Assembly (NCBI RefSeq): GCF_000149955.1
Contig: NC_030999.1
Span: forward strand, 1,621,303 to 1,685,302
DNA from: Fusarium oxysporum f. sp. lycopersici 4287
Taxonomy: Eukaryota > Ascomycota > Sordariomycetes > Hypocreales > Nectriaceae
Length of the DNA stretch: 64,000 bases
Direction: 5' to 3'
Below are positions 21,614-33,696 of this stretch, piece by piece (within the stretch, counting starts at the first letter, position 1; each line of letters opens with the position of its first letter). Position numbers and translations under genes: made by a program. Under the pieces are notes generated by a model. That model worked only from the letters and a program-made list of their open reading frames with translations, made no database searches and was not told the origin of the DNA.

Positions 21614-21931
21614 TGCAGCTACCCTATAGCATTGTAGTTGTCTGATAAGTGCATAAATTTCATCAGCCTAACACGTAATTCGGCTACCGGGGCATGGCAT
21701 AAAGCAGCCTTACCCTGCATGAACCAATCACAAAGTGTTGGTCCAGGAGAAACCGTGATCCACGATCTTCGTGATACAATATTCTAGTAACTATATAGAA
21801 CACATTCATTTGCACTTTCATAGATTCTGGCTCACCAGCTATTAATAAAATTCCTTTGCAAGAATACGCCCAACACGCATTAATCGTCCGTTTACGCCCA
21901 ACAAATCTGCCAGCATAAACCATTTAAAAGG
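21614..21931 (+). repeat. Repeat B, copy 2 (uninterrupted)
   Basis: The same sequence as the flanks of the SINE-like insertion at 15964-16626, here continuous through GATAAGTGCATAAATTTCAT. It therefore shows the empty target site. Confidence 0.75.
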
Positions 21932-24407
21932 TTGGAAAAAATGAAAAAAAAAGCTTAGTTGTTATGGTCGCGATCGATACAGATGTGGCCTCAAACAAGA
22001 CGGACGGTACTTGCAAATAGGTCGGCATTGCAAAGTAAAACTATAGACCTAGAGTTAAACCCCTTTAGGTTATGGGTTTAAGTGCTCTAATTAGCTGGAC
22101 TCTTACCTCCTCCTGGCAGAGCCAGATTTAGCACCAAAAGACTGGAAGAGCCGAGCGTACAACGGTAATGAGAATAGTAACGTGGAAGGTCATAAGACAT
22201 TAGTTAGCAGGACGATTAGTTTAAAAATCTGTTATATGTTTATATGTCTTAAATAAATTTTAATCTGAACTACACTTATATTTGCCGAATAGGTTTAATA
22301 CGACTGTAAGACTAATAGTATGTAAGAAGCATCTTAACCTAAATACTAATTTATGTTAGATACAATGCAATACATAAGACTAATTTTCAAGCCTTAAGAG
22401 AAAATTCACAGAATGTAGCTCTGCTTAATACAGATCTTACCACCAAACACAGATTTTCGACCCCATTTATGAATCAGAAAATACTCTTCGTGATGAACCC
22501 ATCGTCCCACGCGAGAAAGCCGTGAGTTATTTCTAATGGTGCATGGTGGCTACTATGGTTTAAGTGGTGGGGGGCCTTGCACCGCAGCTAAGAACATCAC
22601 AAGACATGTTACCCAGGTTACCTCTGGTAATAGAATCATTGGCAAAGAGACACTGTGGTATGGAATTCTGGGATTTGGCGGGGAAAGGAGACCAGGACCC
22701 CGGGACTGTAATTTAATAAAACGCAAAATCGGATATTTAAGCAGCTGGGGTTGAAGTTGGAGATGGTAACGCAGTTTGCGTTGCCAAAATTAAGTAAAGG
22801 TTGTGTGCCATGTTTATTTAACACAAAATAACTGGCTTGTGCCAGAACCCTCTGGATATGGCGATTGGTATGGTCTATGGTCTGATGAATATAAAGAAGC
22901 GACTCCGTATATGATATAGATGCTATAATCCTAGTGCGGTGATGACGGAATCTTCTACCTGTCTTACAACGAGATCCTCGATAATTTCAAGTGAATATAG
23001 AGGACTAGTCTATCTTTGTTGAGGCCATATGCATATTGCCTTATAAAAGCTTGGGTTAATTAGCAATCTTTACTGTTTTGGCTTGATATATCTCGTTGAG
23101 ATATCATAAGCTTTAACTATTAATCAATAAAGGACTAGTCTCTTTGATGAGTGATGGACTGCTGCTTAACAATAGACAAGTGTCAGCATCTCCTGGCTTA
23201 TGAGATGGTCTAGAGGAGCTTTGTAATCGTGATCACGGAAAGGCAACGGTATTGTCTCCTCACAGGTACAATTGTCGTCTTGTGATATCGACTTATATTG
23301 ACAGTCTTAACTTGATGAGTTCTATTTCACTGACTTGAGTAGTCAATATGACTTCGTGCTACATGTTCTTCTTAATGCCCATAATGGAAGGATGTCCATT
23401 GGTTAGTTTAGCTAGTCCGTGAGTGGGATCGACGCTGGGTCAATAGGGAGATCGAGCTGGAGCTAGGCACATATGGCCATCCCAAATGTTGTCGCCGAGA
23501 GGTTCAAACGCATCCCTGCGGTCCAATGTATGGTTAAAATAGTAGCCAATGTCATTCACATGAACTGCGGGAGATAGGCTTGCGATACGACCTAACACCC
23601 GCGGAAGAGAGGGTCAAGAAACGGGAAATCGAAAAGAAGTATAAATTGAAACAAAACGAGCAGGAACATAAGAATAGGCAGATTATAGAAGCAATAGTTC
23701 GTATTAAGGAAGTGACAGTGCGGATGACGAATGAGACGAACAATGACAAGGAGAGGGCTAAAGATCACAACACATTTACTCCTTCATGAATACGAAAACT
23801 AGGTTATAAATATGTCCAAGAGTCACCTTTGCACATGTCGACTTTATTAATAATGTATGGCGTAATCTACTCAAAGGAAGATGACCCTCCTCTCATGCAA
23901 CAACAATATAGTTCAAGTCCTTACAAAAGCGAATGGGGAATAGGATGTAGCCAAATAGGCCATTCCCTCAAGCTTCTTTAACCCTGAATCTAGTAAAACT
24001 CTGATTATTTGTCTTAGAGAGCTACTGAGATTACGTCGAGGCTCAGGGGGCTTTGGTTTATACGACGACTTTAAGTGAACTGACATAAAGGTCATATAGT
24101 CATCTCTTGTTTCTTGTAATCCTCAGGGTAATAAGGAGGCACAAAGATAACATAAGGAAATAAAAAACTATAAAACTTAGCACTTTCCCTATCTAAGTCT
24201 ACGAGAGACCTGTTCCTGTATAAATTCTCCTAGCACAGTTCATATAGCATTAAAGAACACGAAAATAACAGATGAAAACTACATGAACCTGATCTATGAT
24301 GGAACAACCGCCAAAGAAAACAAGAAAGAAAAATGTTCCTGCCTCTTTTCAGCTTATAGCTGCGCAGATTTCTACCCTGAAAGTCGTTAATAGGCCGTAA
24401 TGAACAG
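21932..24407. other. Long AT-rich non-coding stretch
   Basis: No supported gene. Small frames at 22536-22754 and 23580-23789 (the latter very Lys/Glu-rich, helical in appearance) have no recognisable family or splice partners. It may contain heavily decayed repeats. Confidence 0.5.
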
Positions 24408-25510
24408 CTAGCTGCACGGTTTTGAATCATTAAATGAATCCATCATGTCAAGGATTCCTTGAGCCTTGCACTGTCTATAGTACTCAGATATATCCACAAA
24501 TGTCCTTATTTCCTGTTCTTTATGGAGATTGTAAAAGGAGACTGCAAATCGGCCGACTTCGTCAGTTGAATAGTCTTCGAAGTAATACCTTCCTATTGTC
24601 GTCTTGTATCTCACGTTCCACTGCTCTCCATCATATCTTTTGTCAAGTTCGGTCCAGCTTTCATCGTTACGCAAGGTGCGAGTTCTAGCGTTCTTGACTA
24701 GTTCCGCTAGTATCCATAATAGTTGACCCATAACCGTGTTCTTATGTCGTTGATTTATTTCTTCTAGTTGATCCAAATTCAATGATGCATGTAAGATAAA
24801 GGCGCTTAGTGGAAGCCTTTGGATTATCGACAGAAATGACTCAGATTGCGTGTTATTTGGCAACTTTTGAAAGCATTTTACTAATGAATCCTTTTTCAAA
24901 CCGAGTTGTTTTAATGCTGTTTCGGGGTTAAGTTGCCACAGCTCTCCGTCAAATGAAGCCTGGCTCCCCCCTTGCATATTATTTAGAAGTGCATGTGAAA
25001 ACTTTTCAACAAGGTTATTATACCCCTCCACTTTAAAGCTTTCATGTCCAGGAGTTTCTGTGACACGTTTCTAATAGTTGTTAGAAATATATAAAATAGA
25101 GTTAGTCGATTACATACATGCATCTTAGTTAAAAAGTTCTGAAATTCAATGCATAGAGGCAGATTATTAATTCCGAGCAATAAAGGAATAATAAAAGGCC
25201 CTGAACACTTTGTGGTAAAAGAATTAGAATAATACTGGTCTAGTAGTTTATTCCATTTATCTTGTTGGTTGATGGCTTCAAGGTATGTTTGCCGCTCAAG
25301 CTCTTTGATTAGGACAGGTGCTGTATTAGTATAGGTTGGTTCCTTATTTGGATATGATTTACGTTGTGAACGATAAACTCTGGAAGCTATCTGCAGGAAC
25401 TTTGGCCAATCTGCACCCGTAGTAAATATAATATGATTTGGATATGCTTTGCATCGTGAACGATAAACTTCGGAAGCTATCCGCAGGAACTGTGGCCAAT
25501 CTGCACCCAT
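24408..25510 (-). CDS. Unrecognised two-exon gene with duplicated N terminus
   Basis: Exon 1 (25118-25510) and exon 2 (24408-25070) join through a 47-nt intron (GTATGT...TTAG) in frame, giving 351 aa. I do not recognise the family. The N terminus is a direct repeat of about 30 residues: GADWPQFLRIASEVYRS followed by GADWPKFLQIASRVYRS. At the DNA level the repeat is about 90 bp and includes the bases before the start codon, so the second unit carries ACG where the first has ATG. The remainder is helical and polar (NPETALKQLGLKKDSL, FYNLHKEQEIRTFVDISEYY) with no signal peptide or membrane segment. AT-rich codon use matches its surroundings. Start choice: the ATG at 25510 gives the first repeat unit; an upstream in-frame extension lacks repeat similarity. 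Confidence 0.65.
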
Positions 25511-25879
25511 AGTAATATAATAAGATCTTGTTAATATGAAATGGGATAACAATTATTTAGTATATGGGATAAATATCTCTTTATATTTTTCCTAGTGGCT
25601 ATAAATAATGCTGTTTCAGCTGTTATACTACATTGATTTCAATTTGATACGTACTTTTATTTAAGAACACTTCTTATAAAAGTTATATTTTAAGAATCTT
25701 CAGTATTGATAGTAAAAGGTTAAATATATACACTACTTTTCAGGTTCAGTTTCCAACATTTCATTTTTGATTTACCTTTATACCTACTAAATTGGTAAAT
25801 TCTCTTTTGCTTTAAGCATGTGCACCAAAATTCCCTCAGCCATCACAAACGCCAATTTGATCGATTAATGCTCAATTAA
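25511..25879. other. AT-rich spacer
   Basis: Promoter side of the gene ending at 25510. Nothing else recognised. Confidence 0.5.
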
Positions 25880-27075
25880 TGACCATGCCTCAAATTTACT
25901 CTGAATGTCAGGTCCTTCTTACACGTCAAGCGCTTCGAAACAACCCAAAGTTAGGTCTCCGAGACGCTGCTAGATTTTACTAAGTCAACTATTGGGCGTT
26001 ACGTCGCCGACAAAATGGGATCCAATCGCAATGTGACTGGATCCCGAAATCACGCATACTATCTGATCTTGAAGAACAGATCATATTCAAGTTCATTCTT
26101 GACCTATATTCGCGAGGATTTCTCGACGATTACTTGGTGTGGAAGAGATGGCCAACGGATTACTCGCCGACCGTGACGAGTCACCCGTCGACAAGCGTTG
26201 GGCTATGAACTTCGTCAAGAGACACAAAGACCTCAAAATGCGTGTTTTTCGTAAGCGGACTACCAGAGAGCCAAGTGCGGAGATCCAACCATTATTCGCA
26301 ATTGGTTCCGGCTCGCGCAGAACACGATCGCTAAGTCGCCGCGGCATCCGATCAGATGGCACCTGGAACTTTGACGAGACTGGTTTTATGATGGGAGTCA
26401 TTGCAAGTGGAACGACCGCGAAAGTTGCAGAAAGGCGTGGAAAGCCGAAATCAGTGCAGCCTGGAAACCCGGAATGGATTACCGTCATTCAAGCAATTAA
26501 TGTCGAAGGCCAGGCGATCCCGCCGTTCATCATAGCCTTACGGGCGATTGGGCTATTGCAACGACCCAAAATGTCTGGACCGATAGCGAGATGGGTCTCG
26601 AGTGGCTAAAGCACTTCGACAGGTCTACAGCCAAGCGATCCAACAGTCGCTATCGTCTTCTGATCCTTGGTGGCCCGGAAAGTCACCACTCGGTCGACTT
26701 CGAGAGATATCGTAAAGAGAACAAGATCACCACGCTTTGTATGCCGCCTCATACTTCTCATCTGCCTCAGCCTCTTGATGTCGGGGTGCTTTTCTGTGCC
26801 CAAGCAAGCATATGGCCAAGAAATCGAGTGTCTGATCCGAGACTCGATAAACCATGTTTCCAAAACCGAGTTCTTTCCGGCTCTTTATGCCGCATTTCAG
26901 GCCACTATGACATGAGAAATTATCAAAGCTGCTTTTAGAGGTGCTGGGCCTGTTCCACTTGACCCGGAACAAGTGGTCTCGAAACTTGATGTGCAGCTAC
27001 GGACTCCAACATCGGTTGAGGAGGAGACTGGCCCCTCTACCACATGGGTCTCAAGACGCCAAAGACTGTGATTTA
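25880..27075 (+). pseudogene. Decayed pogo/Fot-family transposase
   Basis: Protein text of a fungal pogo transposase is readable in shifting frames. There is a helix-turn-helix/CENPB part (EEQIIFKFILDLYSRGF, then RWAMNFVKRHKDL). WNFDETGFMMGVIASG carries the first catalytic Asp, PGNPEWITVIQAINVEG follows, then GLEWLKHFDRSTA. The second catalytic region reads LGGPESHHS where DGHESHHS is expected, so the Asp is lost. PPHTSHLPQPLDVG holds the third. Internal stops (for example TAA at 25980) and frame changes make it dead. No terminal inverted repeats were located. Confidence 0.8.
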
Positions 27076-27078
27076 AGG

Positions 27079-27645
27079 ACTAGGTAGCGATTTTGACAAT
27101 ATCACAACATCAGAGTGGAACCATTACAGAAGGTTAACGGACGAAAGGTGTTCGACTCTAGAGATACCTTGTCGTCTAGGTAGATTAACTAGGGGGTGTC
27201 AGAAAACGTCTGACGTGAAAATCTGAATTTTTTTGGTACAAGTGAATTGCTGTGTCAGACATGCTTTAACACTTCAAGGGGGATTAGATCGCATAGCTAA
27301 GACCTTAGCTATGCTGAAACTCGTTGTTAACCCTCACTCGACCTAAGCACTCGCATACCGTAATAAATTCATCCTAAGGACGAATTTTAACTTTATACCA
27401 ATTAGTAATCCACTTTCCTCGTAGTAAGTCACCTGTCGTTTTACCTATATAGTACTGAATAATTGATATGTTGGTAATATTAGTCATAGCCAAGACAACG
27501 ATAGAGTTTGGTAACGCGCTGCTTCCCTTAGGCAATGCGTTTTTGGGGATGACCAACTAATTCACTCATAATTCACTAGGGGCCCTAAGTTTAACCTAGC
27601 TGATCGAGAACAGAGGCCATCAGCTTCATGTGAAGGTGGCCATGT
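27079..27645 (+). repeat. Repeat A, copy 2 (567 bp)
   Basis: Direct-orientation partner of 20002-20570. It begins within a few bases of the end of the transposase relic and ends at CCATGT. GTGTTCGACTCT at about 27148 is the counterpart of the B-box-like motif. Confidence 0.8.
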
Positions 27646-27851
27646 TTGCGAGGACCGTGATTAGCTACCTAGCTTTGCTTCGCTAATAATAGGATGCTGT
27701 GCCCACTCCTAGAACTAAGTAACAAATTTAGATATCCCATCTCTACATGCAATGACAGCTACTGTAGTCTATATCGGAACATTCGGTAGCATATATGACC
27801 CCTTCGCTCCGTCCTTACTCTATCGTCAGAGTAGCTTGACTAGTCAGAACG

Positions 27852-28871
27852 ATGAAGGTTGAAACTCCACTATACTATGCATTAATGCTCGCTCGGCTTG
27901 CATCAGGCCAGAACTTTTCCCCTGAGTGTGATGATGCTGGCCCGGTACTCTATCCAGGAACCTGGAATCAATACCTGGCCCCAAATATGGGTGTGAGTTG
28001 CCAGAAGGCCAGTATCTTATTTTCTGGCCAGGACACACGTCAAAACCTAACAATTGAGCATGGCGACGCCCTCTGCTATGGCTTCCCGTTAATGAATATA
28101 ACAATACCTATAAACGCGCCTCCAGGGCCTGGTAGTATTCAATTTTTTTGTGAAGGCAGGGAGGCTGAATACTGCCAGATGATTTCTGTTGAGACTAGAC
28201 CGCCGGACAACGCCCGTGAGGCTTCCGCGACAGAGTACGCTATAACCCAGGATTGCCCAGTCAATCCAACCCTTACTTCAGAGAAATATGCCAGTGCATC
28301 CAACAAGCCTACCACTGTGAGTACGCCAACTCCAAAGGGTGTCGCTCCTATTGGAACTGCGCCCACTCGGGCAGCCATGGAGACACCAGCCAACCAGACA
28401 CCAACCAACCAGACACCAACCAACCAGACACCAACCAACCAGACACCAACCAACCAGACACCAACCAACCAGACACCAACCAACCAGACACCAACCAACC
28501 AGACACCAACCAACCAGACACCAACCAACCAGACACCAACCAACCAGACACCAACTAAAGAGCTATCCGATACGAAGATACCAGAAACTGACGCAGATAA
28601 GCCTGATCCTACGGGCAGCGGCAGAAGCGGATCCTCTGATACTGATAGTGCCACTAGTACTACCAATGGCGATATGCCAAATGAGACAACCTTGCCACTG
28701 ACAGGGTCTCATGCAGCTGGGTCGGGGGCTGCGCAAACGACACAATCGTCTGAGTATACTGATATAGCGGCTCCAGCACTGCCAGAATCTGGAAAGACTC
28801 ATGCGCCGCCATCACCCTCCAATGAAGCGCAGGCATCTGGCGATAATCGTCAATGTACTTGCGGTCAGTAA
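27852..28871 (+). CDS. Secreted protein with NQTPT repeat stalk
   Basis: A single exon of 339 aa. The signal peptide is about residues 1-19 (MKVETPLYYALMLARLASGQ). A folded N-terminal part (about 20-130) has cysteines in FSPECDD, GVSCQKAS, DALCYGF, QFFCEGR and AEYCQM. A Ser/Thr/Pro linker follows, then eleven consecutive NQTPT units. Each unit contains an N-x-T N-glycosylation sequon plus O-glycosylatable Thr next to Pro. A Ser/Thr-rich acidic tail ends CTCGQ. No GPI signal or transmembrane helix is seen at the C terminus. The N-terminal domain resembles uncharacterised fungal secreted proteins that I cannot name. A heavily glycosylated wall or extracellular protein is the likely role. Confidence 0.75.
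   Translation: MKVETPLYYALMLARLASGQNFSPECDDAGPVLYPGTWNQYLAPNMGVSCQKASILFSGQDTRQNLTIEHGDALCYGFPLMNITIPINAPPGPGSIQFFCEGREAEYCQMISVETRPPDNAREASATEYAITQDCPVNPTLTSEKYASASNKPTTVSTPTPKGVAPIGTAPTRAAMETPANQTPTNQTPTNQTPTNQTPTNQTPTNQTPTNQTPTNQTPTNQTPTNQTPTNQTPTKELSDTKIPETDADKPDPTGSGRSGSSDTDSATSTTNGDMPNETTLPLTGSHAAGSGAAQTTQSSEYTDIAAPALPESGKTHAPPSPSNEAQASGDNRQCTCGQ
28392..28556 (+). repeat. 15-bp tandem repeat, 11 units
   Basis: The unit AACCAGACACCAACC repeats 11 times with no visible difference between units and encodes NQTPT. Because the unit length is a multiple of 3 and stop-free in all frames, long overlapping frames appear on both strands. Those are shadows. Confidence 0.97.
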
Positions 28872-30943
28872 ATTATTCGATCAAAGACGTGGCGTAGAAA
28901 AAACGTAAACGGTTGAATGGGTATTGCTTTTCTTAATGTCATGCGAGCAACGGTTTAGAGTTTCACATCCTATCACGCGTATTTAGTATCATTGCGCTAG
29001 CTTTGGGCGGTTATTAGTCGTCGAAGCAAACGCCGTACGATTTGTATTTTAGACATGTCTTAATAGAACAGTCCTTCAAGATCTTCCTTCTTATATAATC
29101 ACTTCCGGAAAGATAAAGATGGCCTGAAAGCATTGCTACTTTCATGAAGTCCGGAGAAAATGTAGGGAGAGATTACATATTAAACCGCTTTTGCAAATCG
29201 CTTTAGGAGGCTTATCGGCACTAAGGTGGGCGAGTTTTGCCCCCATTTTCTCGTCCGGATGACATGAGTAAATACGGTATGGTATGTCAGCTTACGGGCG
29301 CGAAATTGGCGTATTAGCCCGGTTTTAGCCAGGCGCGAGAACGTAGCCCAAAAGTAGATGAACTCTAAAGCACCAGACCCAAATTAGTTTCGCATAACAC
29401 GGTATGAGATAGTGCTCGGATTACCGTGTGGCTCCCTACATGACTCGATGCAGAGCTATGCAGCTGGGACAGCTGGAATAAGCACAATGTGTGGCCCCCC
29501 TGCACGTCGAGCGTCTGTTGTGGAGGAGGAAAAAGCGCACGACTAAAACTATACGGTGAGGTTCTAACTTCAATCAAAACAAGTACGAGTTGCGCCACTT
29601 GCATCGCGTCATTATCACCATGTTGGTAAGCTGAGAGAGCTATGAGGGCTATATCCGTCGTCGATATTCTTCTCGTCAATAGCAATACGGAGGCTTCGAA
29701 ACTGGCTGTTATGGCTCGGTTCTCTGAATCTGATCTAAGCGATGTGAGAGAGGGGGATTAGAGTTAGAAACATGATGTTGACATTGTTTGGCGGCCGATC
29801 GCCGATGAAGGGCCTGATGTTATCTGTGTAACCATCTTGAGAGTGATTCACGTGCTAAGGAGTCGGGCTAGAGTGTCTCGAAGAATGAACAGCCGGGCTC
29901 TTACTTATACCGTTTTGGAGAGGGGCTTGACAGTCACTAAGATAACTGACTTTTCGTTTTAATGTATGAGCACAGGCCGCAGGAAGGGCGTTGAAGCATA
30001 TTGTCCATATGTGTATTTTTGTTTTCTTCTCTTTGTACTGGAGCTTGAAGTTTCTTCAACCATACAACCTTATGCACGTACAGTACATAGCATAGGCTAT
30101 ATCATGATATCTTACCACACAAATTGTTACCGGATACTACTGCATCAGGTATATGAAAACTTATAGAGCGCATGTCATTCACGCGGCCATAAAGCCCAAG
30201 ATATGGCTCTGCGTATCCGCAATGGTTGACTTGCTGCGTACAGGGCAGAGACTATGTGTGTTCTCGACTAAAAATGTTGGCATTTGAGGATACGGGTAGA
30301 ACTAGCTAGTAGACCTAGACCTTAAAAGATGGGTAGTCAACGAACATACAGCAATGGATTGAATACACGGAATGTGGAACACCCAGTCTGTCTATCTGTC
30401 CGTTGTATACGGGAGCTGGTTTCCCTTATCCAGTTATCCTTATGGATTGTATGGATAGCGTTATTGTTTATATGCGACGCAATGCTGCAAGTGCGCAGAT
30501 AGTCACCGGATCCATCAAGCCGAAGGCTGAAAGCTTTAAGGTCAGCGTAGTTTCCTTGATGAAGAGGATCTTGTTGCGAGATTCTGGCTGACTGCTTTGT
30601 TCCGATGGAGGCCTCTTCATTTCAATACAGTGAACTAGAAATATGCCGCCTATCCATTATCTTTAGATTTAAGATACAGTACTTCGCGTAACCGAATTCG
30701 ATTTTATAATATTGCAAGCATCGGAATAGATCTATTATATTGCTACTATGTCACAACATACTTCCTCTCTAATCATATAAAGCCGAAATATCCAGCCGAC
30801 CGTGCACCTAGTTCTTGAATATATGCTGTACTTACCAGTGCAGTAGCAACAATCGTGTAGCAGGCTCTTAAGGCTATGAACAAATCCATTCTATAAAGAC
30901 CATTGGCCCTTAGCATCGCACCAGTACACCCCGGCCTGAGCTT
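28872..30943. other. Long non-coding stretch
   Basis: No gene supported. A 106-codon minus frame at 29365-29685 and a short plus frame at 30403-30591 lack motifs and splice partners. Confidence 0.5.
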
Positions 30944-31504
30944 TTAAGACATTGCTGCAAATTTTGACTGCATCTCCTGGCCCAGGATGCGAGCTTGCGA
31001 TGAGTTCTTCCAGGCTTTCCATGCAGCTAACAGCACAAGCGATAAGGCAATAAATAACCCTGTGATAACTATAATAATACACCAGTTTGGATACGTCGAG
31101 GTATGACAAAGAACCAGACCCAATACGAATTGTGCGACGGCTAGGCATTCCATAAGAAGTGGTGTCCATAACGGAAGTGGAACCCTCTTCCACTTATCAT
31201 CCAATAGAAGCTTATCTCGATATCCGTAGGACAAGATTGTAGCCACTACAAGTTCCATCACCGAGAATTCGGTTGCGCCTACAAGCAAGCTCATCCCCGC
31301 GAGGAATGAGAACTTGCCGTCCTCGTCCGCTTTTACGCCGTTAAAGATCACCGTGATCAGACTCATGGTACCTATATAGGCTGAGATACTATTAATGGCG
31401 TTGAAATGAGCAAGAAGCTGGGAAGCATTGAAATGAGCGAGAAGTTGCGAATAACTGAAATAAGCAGAAAGGTGGAAAGCATTTTCATTAATCTTTCCAG
31501 TCAT
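30944..31504 (-). CDS. Four-helix membrane protein, unrecognised
   Basis: A single exon of 186 aa. Four hydrophobic segments are clear: about 42-58 (YIGTMSLITVIFNGV), 69-92 (FLAGMSLLVGATEFSVMELV), 112-132 (LMECLAVAQFVLGLVLC) and 139-162 (WCIIIVITGLFIALSLVLLA). A short internal duplication, SQLLAHFNA repeated back to back, precedes the first helix. There is no signal peptide. Polar loops and a basic C-terminal tail follow. It may be a lineage-specific membrane protein of unknown function. The plus strand shows nothing comparable. Confidence 0.55.
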   Translation of the reverse strand: MTGKINENAFHLSAYFSYSQLLAHFNASQLLAHFNAINSISAYIGTMSLITVIFNGVKADEDGKFSFLAGMSLLVGATEFSVMELVVATILSYGYRDKLLLDDKWKRVPLPLWTPLLMECLAVAQFVLGLVLCHTSTYPNWCIIIVITGLFIALSLVLLAAWKAWKNSSQARILGQEMQSKFAAMS

Positions 31505-33696
31505 GATCGATTCTTTTTAGTTACTGTATTGTGTTGACCAAACAGTCAATATTGCAAAAGCTGGCTGGTATATATATAACTTTCATTGCTTAAGGCTGTA
31601 GTAGATGGATCAAGTTAAAGTATGTCATAAGGACCGAATATTTCCATCGCATGAGTAATTGTCTGTATTTTTAAATACCTATGTAGAGAATTACGTTATG
31701 GAATAGCATGAGTATGTTATTAGCAGCTTAATTAAACTCAATTAGAGGCCACAGGCCAGATAATAGATCTACTATTTAAAGCTTAATATATAGTACAGCA
31801 ATTACTAACACCACCAAGATAACGGATATAATGCTGCAGGACTATTACGGGAATGAAAGTAATAGATATATATGTCTCCAAATTGATCCTCCTTTGGACC
31901 TCAAGCGTATCCTACATTGACACTATACCAAGATGTAACTTCAAAATTAAGATAGAAGTACAGTATATAACACACAAATATACAATGCGGAAATACTACG
32001 TATAATTATTTACTACTCTCTAAGTATTCCTGATTGTAGTACAAAAAATGCACGATAAAACCATAATCTAGCTTTGAGGTATATGTCTATTTGAGCGCTT
32101 TGCTTGCTAACCCGACATCGAATCTGCCCGAGGAAGGCTGATCAGCATGAAAAACTGAGGGCCTCCTTTTGTTCCATATGCTGCGCTTCAAGTTTGATTG
32201 CTCTTTATAATGTAAATGCGCCTAAACTTGATAACTGACATTGTAAGCTACGTTTTGCCCTCGAGATAACTCCTAATTACGAAGCTCGTAAGTGTGGCCC
32301 TAGATAGGTAGGGAATATTCTGATGATGGCCAGATCGTTGATATGAATGTTATAGTGAACCAAGTCACAAAGCGTAGGTCTACTGCAACCTGTTCGGGTC
32401 CAGCATATAAACCACTGAGTGTTTTAAACACGTAGCGTATGAAAAGCGCCATGTTGCTATCTACCAGTACATTTCACAGGGTGAGTATTGGATATTAGGA
32501 ATAAATATAATAATAGGTACAGTCCGCTTTCCGCTAAAGAGGCTTTTCTAGAGAATCTGTTTTTAGATGTAAGCAAAGCACCCTGTCTTTGCCATATGCC
32601 TCGTTTAAATGATTCCACTTTTTAAGCCGTAATTGTATTCTTACGTGAGGGAAAAAAGCGAACGAATAACTCTATCTTCTTCTTAGTCATGTCGAATCTC
32701 GTTTCATCACACCAATCCAGTTCTTGGCTGACCCACTCCCAGTCGAATGTGCATAGCATGGAGGCAAAAACTATTATTGCCTCCATAAATGCAAGTTTGA
32801 TTCTGACACAAGCACGAAGCCGGAAAGGAAATGGTCACCTTGGTTTTTAAGCGTTATGTATGACTCAATGTAGTGAGCTTTCGATCAGCCACTGGGCCAC
32901 ACTCAATGATTTATTGCTAAAAGCATGGGAAAGTGCAGTCTGTCATCATGTGGATCTCAGGCGGACCGCGCAGTGGATGGACGGGCATTATAGTGAATTT
33001 CAATTTGAAGAAACTGATGCTCCTTTTGTAAGGGTCGATCGTGGGTAGTTCCGTATGTATTTGGGGATTGAAGAGGAATCTCAGCCCTGGCGGTCCCATT
33101 ATATTAGTAATAGAAGGAGTGTATTGTTGATTTACACATCACACAGCACGACAGTGGACTTTCGAAATACCCACCTATCTCCACTTGTGAAAAACGTCCA
33201 CAGCCTTCGTCGCTTCACAGGTAGTATCGTTATGCCACACATCGTCACATAGTTTTGGCCTTGCATTTCACATCTGACACACATATATCATAGCAGAAGC
33301 CTACTGGCTACAAAGCCATCACCATGACGTAAACGCTTTGCTCGGAGAGGCTTACAGCGTCAAGAGGAAGAGTATCTTTGAGGTAGTTTAAGTTAGAGCA
33401 TTGGAACACAGCAGGGGGCTAGCAGTGGCAAGGGAGGGCATTTCAAAGGAATAGTTGATCACAAACCGTGTCGGACAAGAACTTGTTGGTTACAGCTAGC
33501 ACTAAAACATGGAGTAAGATACACATGGAATCCAGAAAGGGAGCGACTGGCTAAAAAATGATTAACCATCGCCTCAGTTCGTCGGGACCTTTTCTAGTTT
33601 CACCCAACGCCTTATCATTATAATAGGCATCTTTCCCACCGTCCCCAACGCGTTAAGCTCGACATCTCAACTTAACTCGTAATATCTTCAATTATC
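31505..33696. other. Long AT-rich non-coding stretch
   Basis: Strongly AT-rich between 31600 and 32100. No gene, RNA or repeat recognised. The final 100 bases are the probable promoter of the TM2 gene. Confidence 0.5.

Noticed and set aside
28139..28701. Long frames on both strands overlapping the NQTPT repeat (PDTNQ, RHQPT and VGVWL repeats)
   Set aside because: A stop-free 15-bp unit opens every frame. Only the frame with a signal peptide and cysteines is gene-like.
29365..29685. 106-aa minus-strand frame
   Set aside because: No motif, no splice signals, no neighbour support, and composition like the surrounding spacer.
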